A stretch of DNA of 64,000 nucleotides from Rhabdornis inornatus (taxonomy: Eukaryota; Chordata; Aves; Passeriformes; Rhabdornithidae). The stretch spans positions 1-64,000 of the forward strand of contig VWZS01000178.1 in the NCBI GenBank assembly GCA_013397075.1, written 5' to 3'. The notes beneath the pieces are model-generated. The model ran no database searches. It had not been told where the DNA came from and saw only the letters and a list, made by a program, of their open reading frames with translations. The first letter of the stretch is position 1, and each line of letters begins with the position of its first letter. Both the position numbers and the translations under genes were made by a program. Below are positions 23,601 to 36,062 of this stretch, piece after piece.

Positions 23601-26600
23601 TGCATTTCAGATGTTTATACATTTAAAGGCCAAATTGTGCCTTGACATGCAGCTCGTACAGCCGTGACCCGTGAGATTGTGCGTTATGACACATTTACAA
23701 CTGTTTGCCTCACTCGCTGAAGAATGATGACAAAAAGAGTCACCGCATGAAGGCAAAATCTTGCATTAAAAAACCCCCAAATCTCACAATGTGCAGACAC
23801 TGGTATTTGGTCACCCATCAGAGAGCATTCAGCTGAAAAGCAGCAGTGCTGCCTGACTCTGTGTCTCTGCCAAAGGGCACAGCACCATGGGAAGCAGAGC
23901 CAACCTCCCCTGAAAGAAGATTATACCACAGGATAAAAATCCAATTCCAGTGGCAGAAGCAGAAGGCCAGTAAAACTAATATATGTTTTTAACTTCAGTT
24001 TGTTTACAGTGACATAGAAGTCAGGACGAGATGTTTTCTGAAATTCCTGTGGCAGACTGGTAAGCATAATGAAACATCAAAACACCAAACAGGGGATTGA
24101 GCCATGAAAAAAGTGTTGTGAGTGCCAGCTTTCCATCTGGAACTGAGATAGACATAGCCAGGCAGTTGGTGGGAATAATTTCATGTCTGCAAGACCATCC
24201 AATGGGTGAGCACAGCACATGAAGGCAAGATGGAAAGGCACAAATGAGGGCATGAATAAAGCTCCTGAATAATACACTGGGCACTGATTGCAGGCTACAC
24301 TCCCTGAACATACTTGAGAGACAAATGCCTGAGCTTTGCAAACAGGACACATTTTCAACTTGTTGAGAATATTAAGGATTGAAATATCTGTGCTCTTATG
24401 CCTAACAGCAAGGGCTAAGAAAATCACATACAACTGGGAAATTTGTATGATTTTCTCCGAAATATCTTACTCATTTATAAAAGGCTTTCTTACAGTTTCT
24501 AGACAAAATGAAGCACCACTGTAGGCTGAAAGTAATTCTTACATATATTGTGTTCCTCAGTCAAGTCTTGTGTCTCATTAAGAGTTGCTGTTTTAATGTT
24601 TTAGCGTTAATGTGCCACTAGGGATGCTATGATCACTTCATAAATTTTCTTCACTGTTCTCAATAGTATCCTTTTATATATTTCTACTTAAAATATTTTT
24701 TTATAATGAAAGATTTTCCATTTGACTAAAATGGATTAAAATTAAAGATATTTCATTTACATTTTTGTACTTTATGACTATAGGACACACTTTAAGGATT
24801 GTATTATAGTGACAAACTTCTAGTCTGTTTTTCACCAAGGACATATCTGCCATCAAGTGTCTTGGTATTAGAACCAGTGCTTTGTGCCCTCTCTTGTAAC
24901 CCTAGAGAAGAGAAAAGTAAGTCTCCAAAGAACAAGCTAATAATGAATATATGGGAAACAAAGATAATTAAATTCTTCAGGAAAACAGATGCTACTTTGT
25001 AAGTCTGATTTCCTAATGTAATAAAAGCAAGTGGAAAAAAGATTGCAAGCAATAAAAATCAATAATACCAGATTCTTAAACAGACCAGGATCTGTCAAAT
25101 ATTCTTTGATGACTGGTGACCTGGAAATCCTATAGGCTGTTTTATCTCCATTGGTTTAGTTGCACACTACTGGAAAGAAAATATCTGTGTCCTAATTCAG
25201 CTTCTCTATGATCCTGTTTGTGCTTCTGGGTCTGCAATAAGCCACTGCATTTTACAGTAATATATAAAAGAAAATCCAGATCCTTAGGCATAACTGGTTA
25301 CTCTATAGTATGTCAAAACAAAGCAGGTGTGTGGGCTGATTTTTTTTTTTCCAGATAATTTATTTATAAAACCTGTCAAACACAGAAAAATACTAATTTT
25401 GCATTTTTGGGTTTTTTTAGAGTATTCAGAAAAAAATTTGCACAGATTTGACATTCAGACAATCAGGAAATGAAAAATAAATTGAATGAAGCATAAAAAA
25501 CATGTCATTCTTTTAAAGTGTCATGATACTGGGAAAAAACTGTAGGTCATTCCAAAGACTGGGATCTCACGTTCTTAAAAATAACTGGGTAATTTATTTG
25601 GGCTGTCAACCTGACTGATGATCTGCACAAAACCTTGTAGTAAAATTTTCATTAAACCTTTTATCATCAATTCAATCTTTTTCAGAAAACTATATTGATT
25701 TAATTCTTCTTTTGTAAATGAAATTGTTCTTAGAGAGATGCATTGAGATGAAAATATTTATTGTTTTATTTTAAAGAATGACACTTTTAAGTGGTTATCC
25801 TTTCAAAATCACTTAATTTATTGCTATTCTCTTCTTTTACCTTTCTGTTTCCTTGTGACAGTATGGAATAGCACATCAATCAGTAGTAATTCACAATAAG
25901 GTAAAAGTATTGTTGGGATCTATCATGTCTCAAATTTTAAAGGGAAGCTGATACTTAAAACTGGTTGGAACTACTGATTTTCTAGAAGTTAATGTCTCCC
26001 ACGTTCTTGTGAGAAAACACTTTGGCTTTTCAAACCCAAAAGAAGATAGACTGAGACTACACCAATTGCATCATCAGCAATTTTCAAAACCTTTTTTTTG
26101 GGAGGATTTTTTTATTTTTAGAGTGAAAACAGTGCAGCATTTATTTCACTTCCTTCGAGATAATGGGAGTACTCATTCCATGTACCATTAAGCCCCTGAG
26201 TTATAAGTCTAGTCTCTCTTTCTGTCAATATAGTTTATGGACAGACATATTTAACTTCAGTCAGTAAGAAGACACGCTTGATATTCTCTAAAATTCTTCT
26301 ATCTCACTACTCACTGAAAAGAGATCTTAGGATAAAAGTTTAGGGGTCTAAACTGAAATGCTTAATGTAGGCAGAGCAAATACCATCTTCATCCAGTATT
26401 GACAAATATCTAGCCAAAATACTTTTAACAATTAGTAAATAAAAAGAATAGTTATATTATGCCATAGTATATGTTGGATATATAAATACTAGGAGATGAT
26501 TTATAGGGACAGTGCAGTGGAGTAGATGAATTTCTTGTTGCTGTTTAAGAGCAGCACAAACAAAAACCGGTACTGCTGGTCAGAAAATAGAACCACAAAT

Positions 26601-28035
26601 TAAAATCGGCTGGGGAAGTTATTTTAAACACATTCAGTGGCACCAATACCTGCTTTTAAGCTGTATTGTGGCTTTTGATGTTTCACAGGCACAATACACT
26701 TTCAAATGCTCTGCTAGGCAATGCTTTGCCAGGCAAAGGCCACCCATCCTCTTTCAGAATATATTCACCGATCTGTTTCAAACTGTATCTGTTTCAAAAA
26801 GAACTAATTTAATGTTTATATATTTTGTATACTTTTGAGTGGGTGATTCCACTCTTCCAGTTTGATGTGCCAATGTAAACTGTGAGTTGTCAGAGAGAGG
26901 ATGTCAAACCAGCTCAGACCTTGGTTATTATGCTTTAGAGTCATGAACAGAATCTTTATACTGCAAAATTATTTCCACTTGTACCCATTGGATTTCCCTG
27001 CTAGCTGTTTCTCAGTAGATGTTTTCTTGAATCATGGTAGTTTATATGAAAATATGCGAGCATTTTTTAAAAATGTGGAAGTATTTATTTCTTCTTGGTG
27101 TAACACAATGTTTGGAACCTTTTTTGACAGGTACCAAATTGTTTTGTGAGGAAATAATAAAATCTGTCTAATTATTTAACAGATCTATCAATGATTCAAT
27201 GGGTGTGTACTTTTCATGTTTAAGAATAAAGAAAATTAGTTTATTACCATTGTAACATACTATTCCTAATAGCACAGGACTGATGTGTATAGATTTGTAA
27301 ATTAGGAAAAAATTTACTCCTTGTCAAGCATCTGAAATATGTGCCTTGTAAAGTGTAATATAAAAAGGCATCTCTTTTTGATGTTTGAAAACCAGAAACC
27401 ATACATTATAGTATTATTAGATTAAATGGTTACTACTGTGTAGACAAGCATTTTGACCAATATCTAGTGGAATTAAATGCTTTCAAGCATGCCATCATAG
27501 CTTCACAGGATTATCTTGACAGTATCTTTTAATTCTCCTGTATGTTCAACATGTCCATTTGTAAACCGTTGCATTTTGTAAGCCTTGATAACTCTGAAAA
27601 TGATCCCCACAGAAATTCTGAGTGCTTTTAAGGGTACATTGGAAGGTCCGTTGGCATAATTATTTCTTAGGAGCCATATTCACTAATATTTACTTCCACA
27701 TCTAACATCTTATTGAGGATACAGTGATTGCTGGTTAATGTACATTTTCTGCAGTGATGGCTGGTTTTCAACCATAATCATAATTGTGTCTTTTCTGACC
27801 AGCAAGACTGATAGGTAAAGTCAAGATATGGATAATATCTCTCAATCCCAATTTAAACAGATGGTTTATAGAAGAGGTGTGAGATTGAATCAGGAAACAC
27901 AAAGCAAATAATTACTATGCGTAGTCAAGGCACTGGAAAAAGACTGTAGATGTGGCTGTTAGATTGCAAAAGAAAGGAAAAAGAGGATAAGGTGGTTTAT
28001 CCCATTTCAGAAATAAACACGATACTGGGATCAGT
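20663..28035. other. Gene-free AT-rich stretch
   Basis: About 7.4 kb without a supported gene. It contains an A/C-rich run at 21226-21298. The minus-strand frames at 24021-24433 include two CxxC pairs (CPVC and CNQC), but show no other feature of a zinc ribbon. I take them as chance. Confidence 0.5.
21226..21298. repeat. A-rich low-complexity run
   Basis: Runs of aaaaaccc, caaacaacaaaaaacc, cagcagcagcaac and aataacaataac. It could be the tail of an old retroposed copy, but no element body is recognisable to its left. Confidence 0.6.
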
Positions 28036-28360
28036 ATAATGTCTTAATTAATGGCCTAGGTGAATGGAAGGGTTGCCCTCTTGGCAAGTTTGTGAGCAAC
28101 ACCAAGTTAGAGGGAATAGTCAATAAGTGGAGGCTGGAGAAATGGGCTGACAGGGACCCCTGTCCTGCAGCTAGGGAGGGATAACCCCCACAGCACAGAA
28201 GGATGGGGAGCAGCTCTGTGGGAAAGGGCTGGAAGTCCTGGTGGGTTGCAAGGAAAGCCTGAGCCAGCAGTGAGCCCTGGCAGCACATATGGCCAACAGC
28301 ACTGTGGGCTACGCCAGCAGGTCCACAGGATGATCCTTTCCCTCTGCTCAGCACTAACAC
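28036..28360 (+). mobile_element. CR1 LINE fragment, ORF2 C-terminal part
   Basis: The order cctcttggcaagtttgtgagcaacaccaag, gaaatgggctgacagg, ggaaagggctgga, gagccagcagtgagccctgg, gccaacagca and tttccctctgctcagcac follows the 3' half of CR1 ORF2 in sense orientation (the family reads ctcagcaagtttgcagatgacaccaagctg and gagccagcagtgtgcccaggtgg). It carries deletions and stops and is inactive. Confidence 0.8.
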
Positions 28361-31300
28361 CCTTTTGTGATTCCTACCACAATTTCTCAGTAATCTTTAG
28401 CACTCTGATTTTGCTGTACTAACAATGCACATATTTAGCAGACTTTTCTCCATTAATTTGTTAAAATTTTGCTTTCTTCATAAATCCTTGTCCAGAATTC
28501 TGATACATTGATTGAGTTTTGGATTAGGGTTTTTTTTTGCCTCTGTGTCATTACACTGTGACTCTATATTTAGTTCTGAATTGGCTTATGTCCCCTTGTA
28601 TTCAGTCTCTGTTCTGCAGTCTGACGGCTATCAAGAACTCTTTTTTTTTCCAGTGTTTTGACTATTTGTGTTCATTTCCTTGCTTTTTGTTTCCTGATTT
28701 TGCCTCCTACCACCTCTCCTATAAAACATTACCACCTGCTCAGATTGGAAGCATCTCTCATGTACCCACAAATTTGGGCTCAGCCTGGCTGTTCAAGCAA
28801 CAGCTTCAGGATAAAGTCCAAAATTTATGAACATAGAGATGAGCTTTCCTAGCCAACATATTCCTTAAAAAAGTGACAGATGATACTGCTAGTTAAAATG
28901 GAAAACAAAAAGCTAGGAATTTGGATGAGGTTTGAATATCCTCACCTCTCTTTTAGTTACTAACAATTTCTGAGATGGCTTAGGTGCAGCTCTCTTATAT
29001 TGCAGTTCACTCCTTTAAAGCACAAAGCAAACAATGTTCCATCCTTGCAGGGGGAGGGAAAGATGACAGCAGACCAGGATTTTCTAGTGACTGCTTAGAA
29101 ATCTAGCTGTTTAAGAGTAGTTAAATTTGACATAATTCAGGCTACATTTCCATAATTTTAACTGGAAATTACTCCTATGAAAAATTCACAGGGTTAAAGA
29201 ATGCAATATAAACAAACTAGTACGTAACTGTGTAGTATTGCTGTACCTAGAGGCAAAATCTAATCCTAAATACTGTCCTAAATACTTCTGCAAGATTCGA
29301 TTATTTTCTTGTTCTGAAAGGTATGTGTCCTGTAGAAATTAAACTTCACAGCATAGTGGAGCAAGTGATCGCACAGCAGCAGCTACTAAAGTTATGGGAA
29401 CATTTAAAAATATATCTTCTGAGATTTCCATCTTCCACCTTTTCTTCAGAGAGTCACACAAAGCAGTAACAATTTTTAATTTTTAAATCTTGCTTGATGT
29501 TGGCTGTCTAGTCCAGTGGAAGCTGCATTCCCCCTCCATTTTTGTGGTTTGTTTACAAGGCAGTGATTTGCTCTGCTGTAGCGGATCTTGTGGAAAGCTT
29601 CCTGGCTAAAACCTTGTTGTTAGTATTCAATAATTGATAAGTAGTCCAAAAGTACTAGAGATAGCTTTCAAGTATAGGAACCAATTATGTACTAGTAACA
29701 CAGTAGTAGTCATCTTTGAGTAAAGTACCTTTGAATGGCTGCCACTAGACAGAGTGTTTTGGATACACCAGGCTGACCAGACTGTTTCTAGACAGCCTCA
29801 AGATAGGAGATGGGTGACTCTTCCAAACTGTTTGAATCAGAAGAACATGGATACTGATAGAACAGATGCAGGAAAAAATAAAATAGAAAAAAAAATTGAA
29901 AAAATCCTGGCAGAAAAGTCCCATCAGTGGAAGATGCTACTTACCACTCACTGTAGCTACTTACAACACAGTTGCTCAAACCATACCTTCATACTATTCT
30001 GTACAGATGTCACACAGTACTACTTGTTGATGTTATTTTGCTGATATTACTCAGCTGTTTACAAACTTTAAAAGTTTGAAAGAAGCCTTGAAAGAAACAG
30101 CTGCAGTTACACCTGTGATGGATGGAGCACTTCAGAGACTGCAGGGCCAGGAGGCACTGCTGAGATCAGACTCCTGAGCCCTCAGCACATGGCAGGTACC
30201 ACACCACGAGGCAGCCCTAGAACTCAGGGCAAAGTAGCCCAAAAAAACAACAGACCTCTCCTGACTCATCAACAAGAGCACTGGTTTTGGGTGTATTGAG
30301 CATCGTTAAGAGCAATAGGACAGAGACAACAGAGAGAAATAAGAGATGGGGATTTGGTACATAATGATCTTCCTTTTTTAAGGCTCTGTGATCAGCGGTA
30401 CCTGAAGGCTGCAGACGGGGGCATCAGAGTAGCCACAGCAGTGACATAAAATAGTCCCCAGCCAGGCTGATGCTGAGCCTGCCCTGCACCCTCTGCAGGC
30501 TGAATCATCCAGCCAGGAGCAAAGTTTATACAGGCATGGATTGAGTTTATAAGGGATGGTTTTAGACCCTGTGGAGAAGGACAATACACTGCCTGCTGTG
30601 TCATGTAGCTGGAAAATGACAGCTGTTTAGAGTGCAAAATGCTCATTTGAAAATAGACCAGACTGGTATCAATCACAGTAGATAATTTCCTTCATTCTTC
30701 AAGTAGACAATGCACTATAGAGAGAGTTCAAATTTAACTGAAGACTTATCCAATTTAGTTTTATGTATTAGCCATACAATCATTTTTTAACACCCTTCCA
30801 AAGACACAAATCTATCTAAAGGATAAAAGACCAGCTGAATATTGCTCTGTTTTTCTGCAAGATAGAGTTTTCTGCCTTATTTTTAACACAAACACAATGC
30901 AACAGCTAGTTTATCTTTGCCCTGTATTTAATTTCTGTACAATTACTTGACAGCAGTGTATCAAGATGAATCCATAATCTCATCTCAACTACAACATCCA
31001 GAAAACTGAAGAGCTAGACTTAAAAATGCATAGTAGATTTTCTTTTGGGTCAGAATAAGAGATTTAAATTACAGGGTCCCACTTAATGAATTGCTGAGGT
31101 ATGCCAGTTTCTTTCGTATTTCTAATGCTTCTCATTTCACTCAAATTTATTAGGAAAAAAAGGTTATGTTTAAAATTTCTTTTTAACAATAAACTCAATA
31201 TATAAAAAAAGTCAATTAAAAAAATCTTAGAATATAAAAATTCATAAATGTCAAAATTTCAACTGCTTTGGGGGAATATGGAGATAATTTTCATCTGAAA

Positions 31301-33740
31301 ATACAAAACAATACATATGCAAGCTTCCTCCATCTCAAACTAATCAGAACATTGTCTGCCTCTTGTCTTCAAAGCAATTAATTAACCACCAGACTTCACC
31401 ACAAATAATTGATACATATTAAATATGGTGGTCAGAATACAGATTGGAAGCTTTTCTCAAAACTCATGTTAGTGTTGCACTGAAAGCAGAACCTTTCGCT
31501 TAATAAAGCATTTCAGTCAGTATCTGAATATGCAATAAGCATAGGAGTCTTGAATACTATTGACCAGAGTATTCACTAAAATTTGTTGGAAGGCTTATTT
31601 CCTACTGAGAGAATGTTAATTTAATATGCCCCAATTCTTGCTGGAAACTTGAAACAAACAATGGGCCAGAAGAGATCCAAAGAAAAGCTTTCAGTAATTA
31701 AAATAGAACTTAAAATATTATAGGAATTAATGTGTAAAATTATGTTGCTAAATAATAGCTCATGAGCTGCTTAATTTAGAATGTACATCTTTTACACCAA
31801 AGTGAATTAAATTCTCCAGTGTTCATAGATGTATACATGCTCAGACCAAGACTTGCTTAAGAAATGGGTCTCATTAGACATTATAAACTTAATGAACCTA
31901 AATTCTCAAGGGCCCAAATTCATCCAGCACATTCACAGAACCAGTACCCTTCCCTTCCAGCACCACCAGTCTTTCTCTTTGCACAGCATAATGTTACACC
32001 TTTGTCCAGAGAGGTTCCAGGTGCCCAGCCAGCAGTCACCACCTCTTCCACATGTGGGGCATTTGCTGATGGAGAAGGTTGGACCTGATTAAAGCAGGAA
32101 AAGCTGAGAACCTGTTCATCCCCTCCCATCCAGCTAATCACACACACTACTTGGAAAATGGAGCATCTCTGGCTAGTTCTTTCAAAGAGTTGATGGTACT
32201 TATAGTTTTGACTGGCTTAGGGAATTCCAGAGATCAAGTTCATGTGGATTTTGTGCAGGCAACACTTCACTTTTTGGCTGAGCTCCAGAACCGGGCAACA
32301 GCTCAGGTGTATCACAGACAAGAATTTCCTAGCTAGAGGAATGTCAGCATGATCAAGGAAGAGACTTGGCCTTGATCTCTCATACTATAAACGAGAGATC
32401 TCACACTGTTTTTGAACAAGGGTGAAGATTTTGCGCTTAAAATACTTAAAAACCTGGATCAATTCCCAGAGCTTAACTAGAAGTGGAAAAAATGAGTACA
32501 AACCAATGGGCTTCCAAACAGTGTATTTCAAATCACAATAGTGGTGTGGCTTTTCTTTCCCTCCTTTGTCTCAGGGAAATGAGATCTTTTGGCCGTATAG
32601 ACAATTTGGGATGAATTTCATGTTTATCATCTTTATCATGGACTTATAGCCATATGATTTAAAAAGCTATCAATTAGTATTGACTCTAAATTTTACATTG
32701 TGATCTATATATACCCCAGCCACTATATACCAGACAGTCCTGCTGAAATTAATGCTTTAACACCATATTCATCTCACCGATGACAAAAATGGCAATGTCT
32801 ATTATTATTACTATTATTTATGCTAATTATTATTATTATTATTCCTGTAGTTCACATAATGTTTAATTGCATATAATTTAACAAAATAGAGTGGTTTTAC
32901 ACTCAGCTGGGGAGGACAAATCCACTTAGTAAGAATAGCACATCCTCATGTGTAACAGATCTTGTGAAGCTTCTGGTTCATTATCAACTCCCCACCATTA
33001 AATTACAATTGAAATGGGTCAGGTTAAACAAATAAGCAAAGAAAGAGCAAACCCACATATTGTGTGAGAATTGTGCTAACAGGTCATTAGTAGCCCACAG
33101 TGAACATTTAATTATTTTGATACAAAATAAGGAGCTTAAGCTGTGTCAATTAACAAGAAACTACATGGATTTTCAGGATTTTGCTACATGGAAAAAAACC
33201 TTTCTTAGATTTTTCACGTTTCTCATTCCTCTCAGCACTGGTCAGTGAACATACTGCTTTGCACAAAATGACCTTAAAGGTGACCTTGCAAAGATATTAA
33301 ATCAGAAGCTAAAATCCACCTGATACAATTTGGAAGGTTTTTTGAAAATAAAGGATAGCATTGTCTTGTTTCTCTCTCCAAAACATGGTAGAAGCTGACC
33401 TTGACAATTACAGCCTACAGAAAACACTTGTGAAATTGAGAGCAGTTGGAAGCAATGCAGGACAAAGACATGAAATGAAGAGACACGTTTTTCTTTACAT
33501 ACAGTGCTATTTGCATCATACATTTCTTCAGTTTCTTCAAATCGCTCATGAACTGCAATGCAGCAAATTGATAGAACCACTGACAGTGTCTCACAGCAAT
33601 GCCTATGAAATGGAAAGAGGATTCAGAGGCAAGCTTGCAATATCCTTTAATTGAAAACTGATCTGATAGCTGACTAATTAGCCTTTTAAAAGGGATTTAG
33701 GGAATGAAAGCAAAGGTCCTCATAAAACATGAGTCAAAGG
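28361..33740. other. Gene-free AT-rich stretch
   Basis: No supported gene. Slightly GC-richer patches at 30.1-30.25, 30.4-30.5 and 31.95-32.1 kb carry short overlapping ORFs without recognisable features. An (ATT)n run lies at 32799-32842. Confidence 0.5.
32799..32842. repeat. (ATT)n microsatellite, interrupted
   Basis: attattattactattattta, a short break (tgcta), then attattattattattatt. Confidence 0.85.
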
Positions 33741-33850
33741 TATTCTATTCCATTCTATTCTATTCTATTCTATTCTATTCTATTCTATTCTATTCTATTC
33801 TATTCTATTCTATTCTATTCTATTCTATTCTATTCTATTCTATTCTATTC
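33741..33850. repeat. (TATTC)22 pentanucleotide array
   Basis: Twenty-two consecutive 5-bp units over 110 bp. All are perfect except one CATTC at 33751-33755. Such homogeneity suggests recent expansion or continuing slippage. The 67-codon frame repeating FYSIL across it is an artefact of the array. Confidence 0.97.
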
Positions 33851-34189
33851 CTCCATCTTTCTAAGCTGACAGACATTTATGCTTTTAAAAAGAGCAATGA
33901 GTATTAAAATTGGTATCTGTGCAGAACAATGATTGTGAGCTGAAAAGTGTTGTTATTTGTACTCAAGACTTATTGGCTTTCTGAGAAATGCACTAAGCAG
34001 GAGCTTTTACTGGTTCACCAATTGTCACCGCATTACCATAAAAAATACTGGGATAAAGATTTAATGGAAATTATGATTCAAAATGAATGCAGCCAGATTT
34101 TCCCAGGTACTTTACAAACTTTAGAGATAATTTGTTTTATTTTTTTCTGCTTTTAGCTGCTGATGTGAGATAATCCTTGGAGTGAATAG
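33851..34189. other. No feature seen
   Basis: AT-rich spacer. I see no gene or repeat. Confidence 0.45.
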
Positions 34190-34620
34190 AACACACATTC
34201 AAAGAGATTCAACAGAAATAGTCCTGTCACATCTGCCTCATTATCATCTTTACTTCTGAAGCATCTGATGTCTGATTTATGTTCTAGTTGGAGAATCTCA
34301 GTGTTAAATTAAATGGAATTTTAGTGAACACCATAGCCGAATCAATGCCTGTGTCAGTTCTTACAGTCATAGTAATCATCTCATAAGTAACTGCCAACAG
34401 TTTTAACTGTGAGCCTGTCACAGTCTTTCATTCAAACAAAAGCAATTAGCTGTTGGCATGCATTCTGTTTGTAAGCTGACATGATAATGATTCATTCCAT
34501 TGATGTTAATGGAACCTGCCTTGTAAAAATAATTTGATGGGAGACTCTCAGCTGTCATCCCACACTTCCCATAAATCTTGTGCAGTTTGTGCCATCACGA
34601 ACATGATGTTCTCAGGTTGA
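34190..34620. promoter_or_regulatory. Possible conserved non-coding element
   Basis: This stretch has no long ORF or repeat and is dense in words often found in vertebrate developmental enhancers. Examples are caattagctgttggcatgca, acatgataatgattcatt, cattgatgttaatgg and taataatttgatg-like homeobox cores. I judge by texture only. Conservation cannot be seen from one sequence, so this is a pointer and not an annotation. Confidence 0.2.
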
Positions 34621-34881
34621 GAGACAAGAAGTCTGAGACATTCAAAAACAGTGGGTTAGAAGCTAATGTGATAAACTAAATAAATCTAATTAGGAAATAT
34701 GCACCTTAAAAGCTCGTAATCGCTATACCTCACCTCTAATACAAGCTACTAACAGCAACCTAAGTATCACAGTATTGTAAAGAATCATCAGGTAGGCATG
34801 CAGCAAGGGAAACTGGCTCTGTGAATGATTCCACAATATCAAATAGTACCCGTTGACTGCAATCCTGAGAGCAGATCTGTG

Positions 34882-34887
34882 TGTGAG
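34882..34887. repeat. Left target-site duplication TGTGAG
   Basis: This hexamer directly precedes the TG start of the LTR and is identical to the one after its CA end. Confidence 0.85.
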
Positions 34888-35219
34888 TGTTGCAACTCAG
34901 TACCCTGAATGTATTGGAAATGGTAAATCCCTCACCCCTGGAATGTCATGTAGTTTGACCCTTCTCCCCCCTGGTCTGCTTAGCTGGCAGAGATCCAATT
35001 TCTCCCCGCCCCCTTCCCAGACCCTAGAAAAGACCTCTGTGCCCTGACCTCGCTCTCTTTCCGCTCCTGGGACCTCACAAGGAATAAACCTCGGATTCTC
35101 CTCAGGGGAGGGAAGAGCCTCTTTTGGATATCTTTTATTCTGTCCATGCGGGGGATACAGGCTTTCTCTTAGTATCTGAGCTAGTCGGGGGCTAGGGGAG
35201 AGTCTCTATTCCACCCGCA
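34888..35219 (+). mobile_element. Solo LTR of an endogenous retrovirus, 332 bp, with perfect target duplication
   Basis: The element starts TGTTGCAACTC, ends CCACCCGCA, and is flanked by identical TGTGAG hexamers. Internal order is typical of an LTR: a CCAAT at 34995-34999, a TATA-like tagaaaa at 35025-35031 in a C-rich setting, a pyrimidine-rich start region, AATAAA at 35083-35088, then about 130 bp of R/U5. A 6-bp duplication is usual for beta/alpha-retrovirus-like (ERVK-type) elements, but the class is inferred. No gag, pol or env adjoins it, so the provirus was lost by LTR-LTR recombination. Intact flanks suggest a younger insertion than the other LTRs in the window. Confidence 0.9.
35083..35088 (+). 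terminator. LTR polyadenylation signal AATAAA
   Basis: It lies between the promoter-like part and the U5 part of the solo LTR, in the usual place for the signal that ends the R region. Confidence 0.7.
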
Positions 35220-35225
35220 TGTGAG
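35220..35225. repeat. Right target-site duplication TGTGAG
   Basis: Identical hexamer directly after the CA end of the LTR. Confidence 0.85.
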
Positions 35226-35955
35226 TATTACTGTTCACAAAATAGGATCCAAGGGGAGTAATTTCAGAAGCTTGTGCAGCTACAAATAGCAGTTCAACAA
35301 TTTGTGTCAGGGTTTGAAGAGATGTTGATAAGTGTAACACTTCTGAGCTTTGGGAATGCCTGCTCTGACTATATTCTATACCATGAAAGAAGACTGTGAT
35401 GGAAAAACACAGGGTATCAACACAAATAACACATTATTAGGCCATGCTTTATGCTCAGGTTCACATCTCCAGTGTGGAGGTGAACCTTTTGTCCTCCCCA
35501 GGACACCTGCCTTTATACAGGTTTTATACAGCTAGTTACTATTTCCCATCATGTCACTGAGCTTAGACTCTGAAAGGGTATTGTGGGCAGACCCATCGTG
35601 TCTGCAACACCTTGCTCCCCTACACTCCTGTCTGGACACATCAGAGTTTTCACCTTTGCACTGATGCCCTGCTCAGCCTTGTGCTGTATTACTCCTTCAG
35701 CTGCATGACTGCTCTCATGAAAGCTGCTGCCTTTCTGCTCTCATGTGCTCTGTGTCCCATGGTGCATGGCACGGTGCTCCTCCTCTCCCTTCTCCAAGGC
35801 CTCCCTGGCACTTCATCTGGCTCCAGCCTCTCCAAGCTTTCCTGGCACTGTGGCGGGAGAGCCACACTTGAAGCCACCCTGCCTTCCTCTTTCAATCTCC
35901 TTTCCTTGCTTTCTGCATATTGCTTGGGACTACCTGTATAGAGACCTGTCCTTCA
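35226..35955. other. No gene seen; locally GC-richer
   Basis: The 35.6-35.93 kb part has a higher C+T content on the plus strand and a 109-codon frame with hydrophobic stretches. The frame reads like random translation of ctcctct-rich DNA. I do not call it a gene. Confidence 0.4.
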
Positions 35956-35990
35956 GAATAGAATAGAATAGAATAGAATAGAATAGAATA
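35956..35990. repeat. (GAATA)7 pentanucleotide array
   Basis: Seven perfect units. GAATA is the reverse complement of TATTC, so this is the same repeat as the array at 33.74-33.85 kb in the opposite orientation, 2.1 kb away. Confidence 0.95.
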
Positions 35991-36062
35991 TGTACATGAA
36001 CATGTATATGCATATACACATACCTATGCATACGTACATATATACATACTCATATATATATC
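35991..36062. repeat. TA/TG/CA composite low-complexity run
   Basis: Degenerate tgtacatg, catgtatatgcatatacaca and catatatatatctatat words. It directly follows the GAATA array and is rich in short palindromes. Confidence 0.75.

Noticed and set aside
24021..24433. Minus-strand ORF with CPVC and CNQC pairs, like a zinc ribbon
   Set aside because: The spacing and the rest of the frame fit no zinc-binding family, the overlapping second frame is equally long, and the region is otherwise ordinary AT-rich DNA.
33741..33850. Regular array that could be mistaken for CRISPR
   Set aside because: The units are 5 bp with no spacers, in a vertebrate genome. It is a microsatellite.
33704..33907. 67-codon ORF repeating FYSIL
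   Set aside because: Translation of the TATTC microsatellite; no coding signal outside it.
35612..35941. 109-codon ORF with hydrophobic stretches
   Set aside because: It reflects ctcctct-rich DNA; the opposite strand is also open and no family or signal peptide pattern is convincing.
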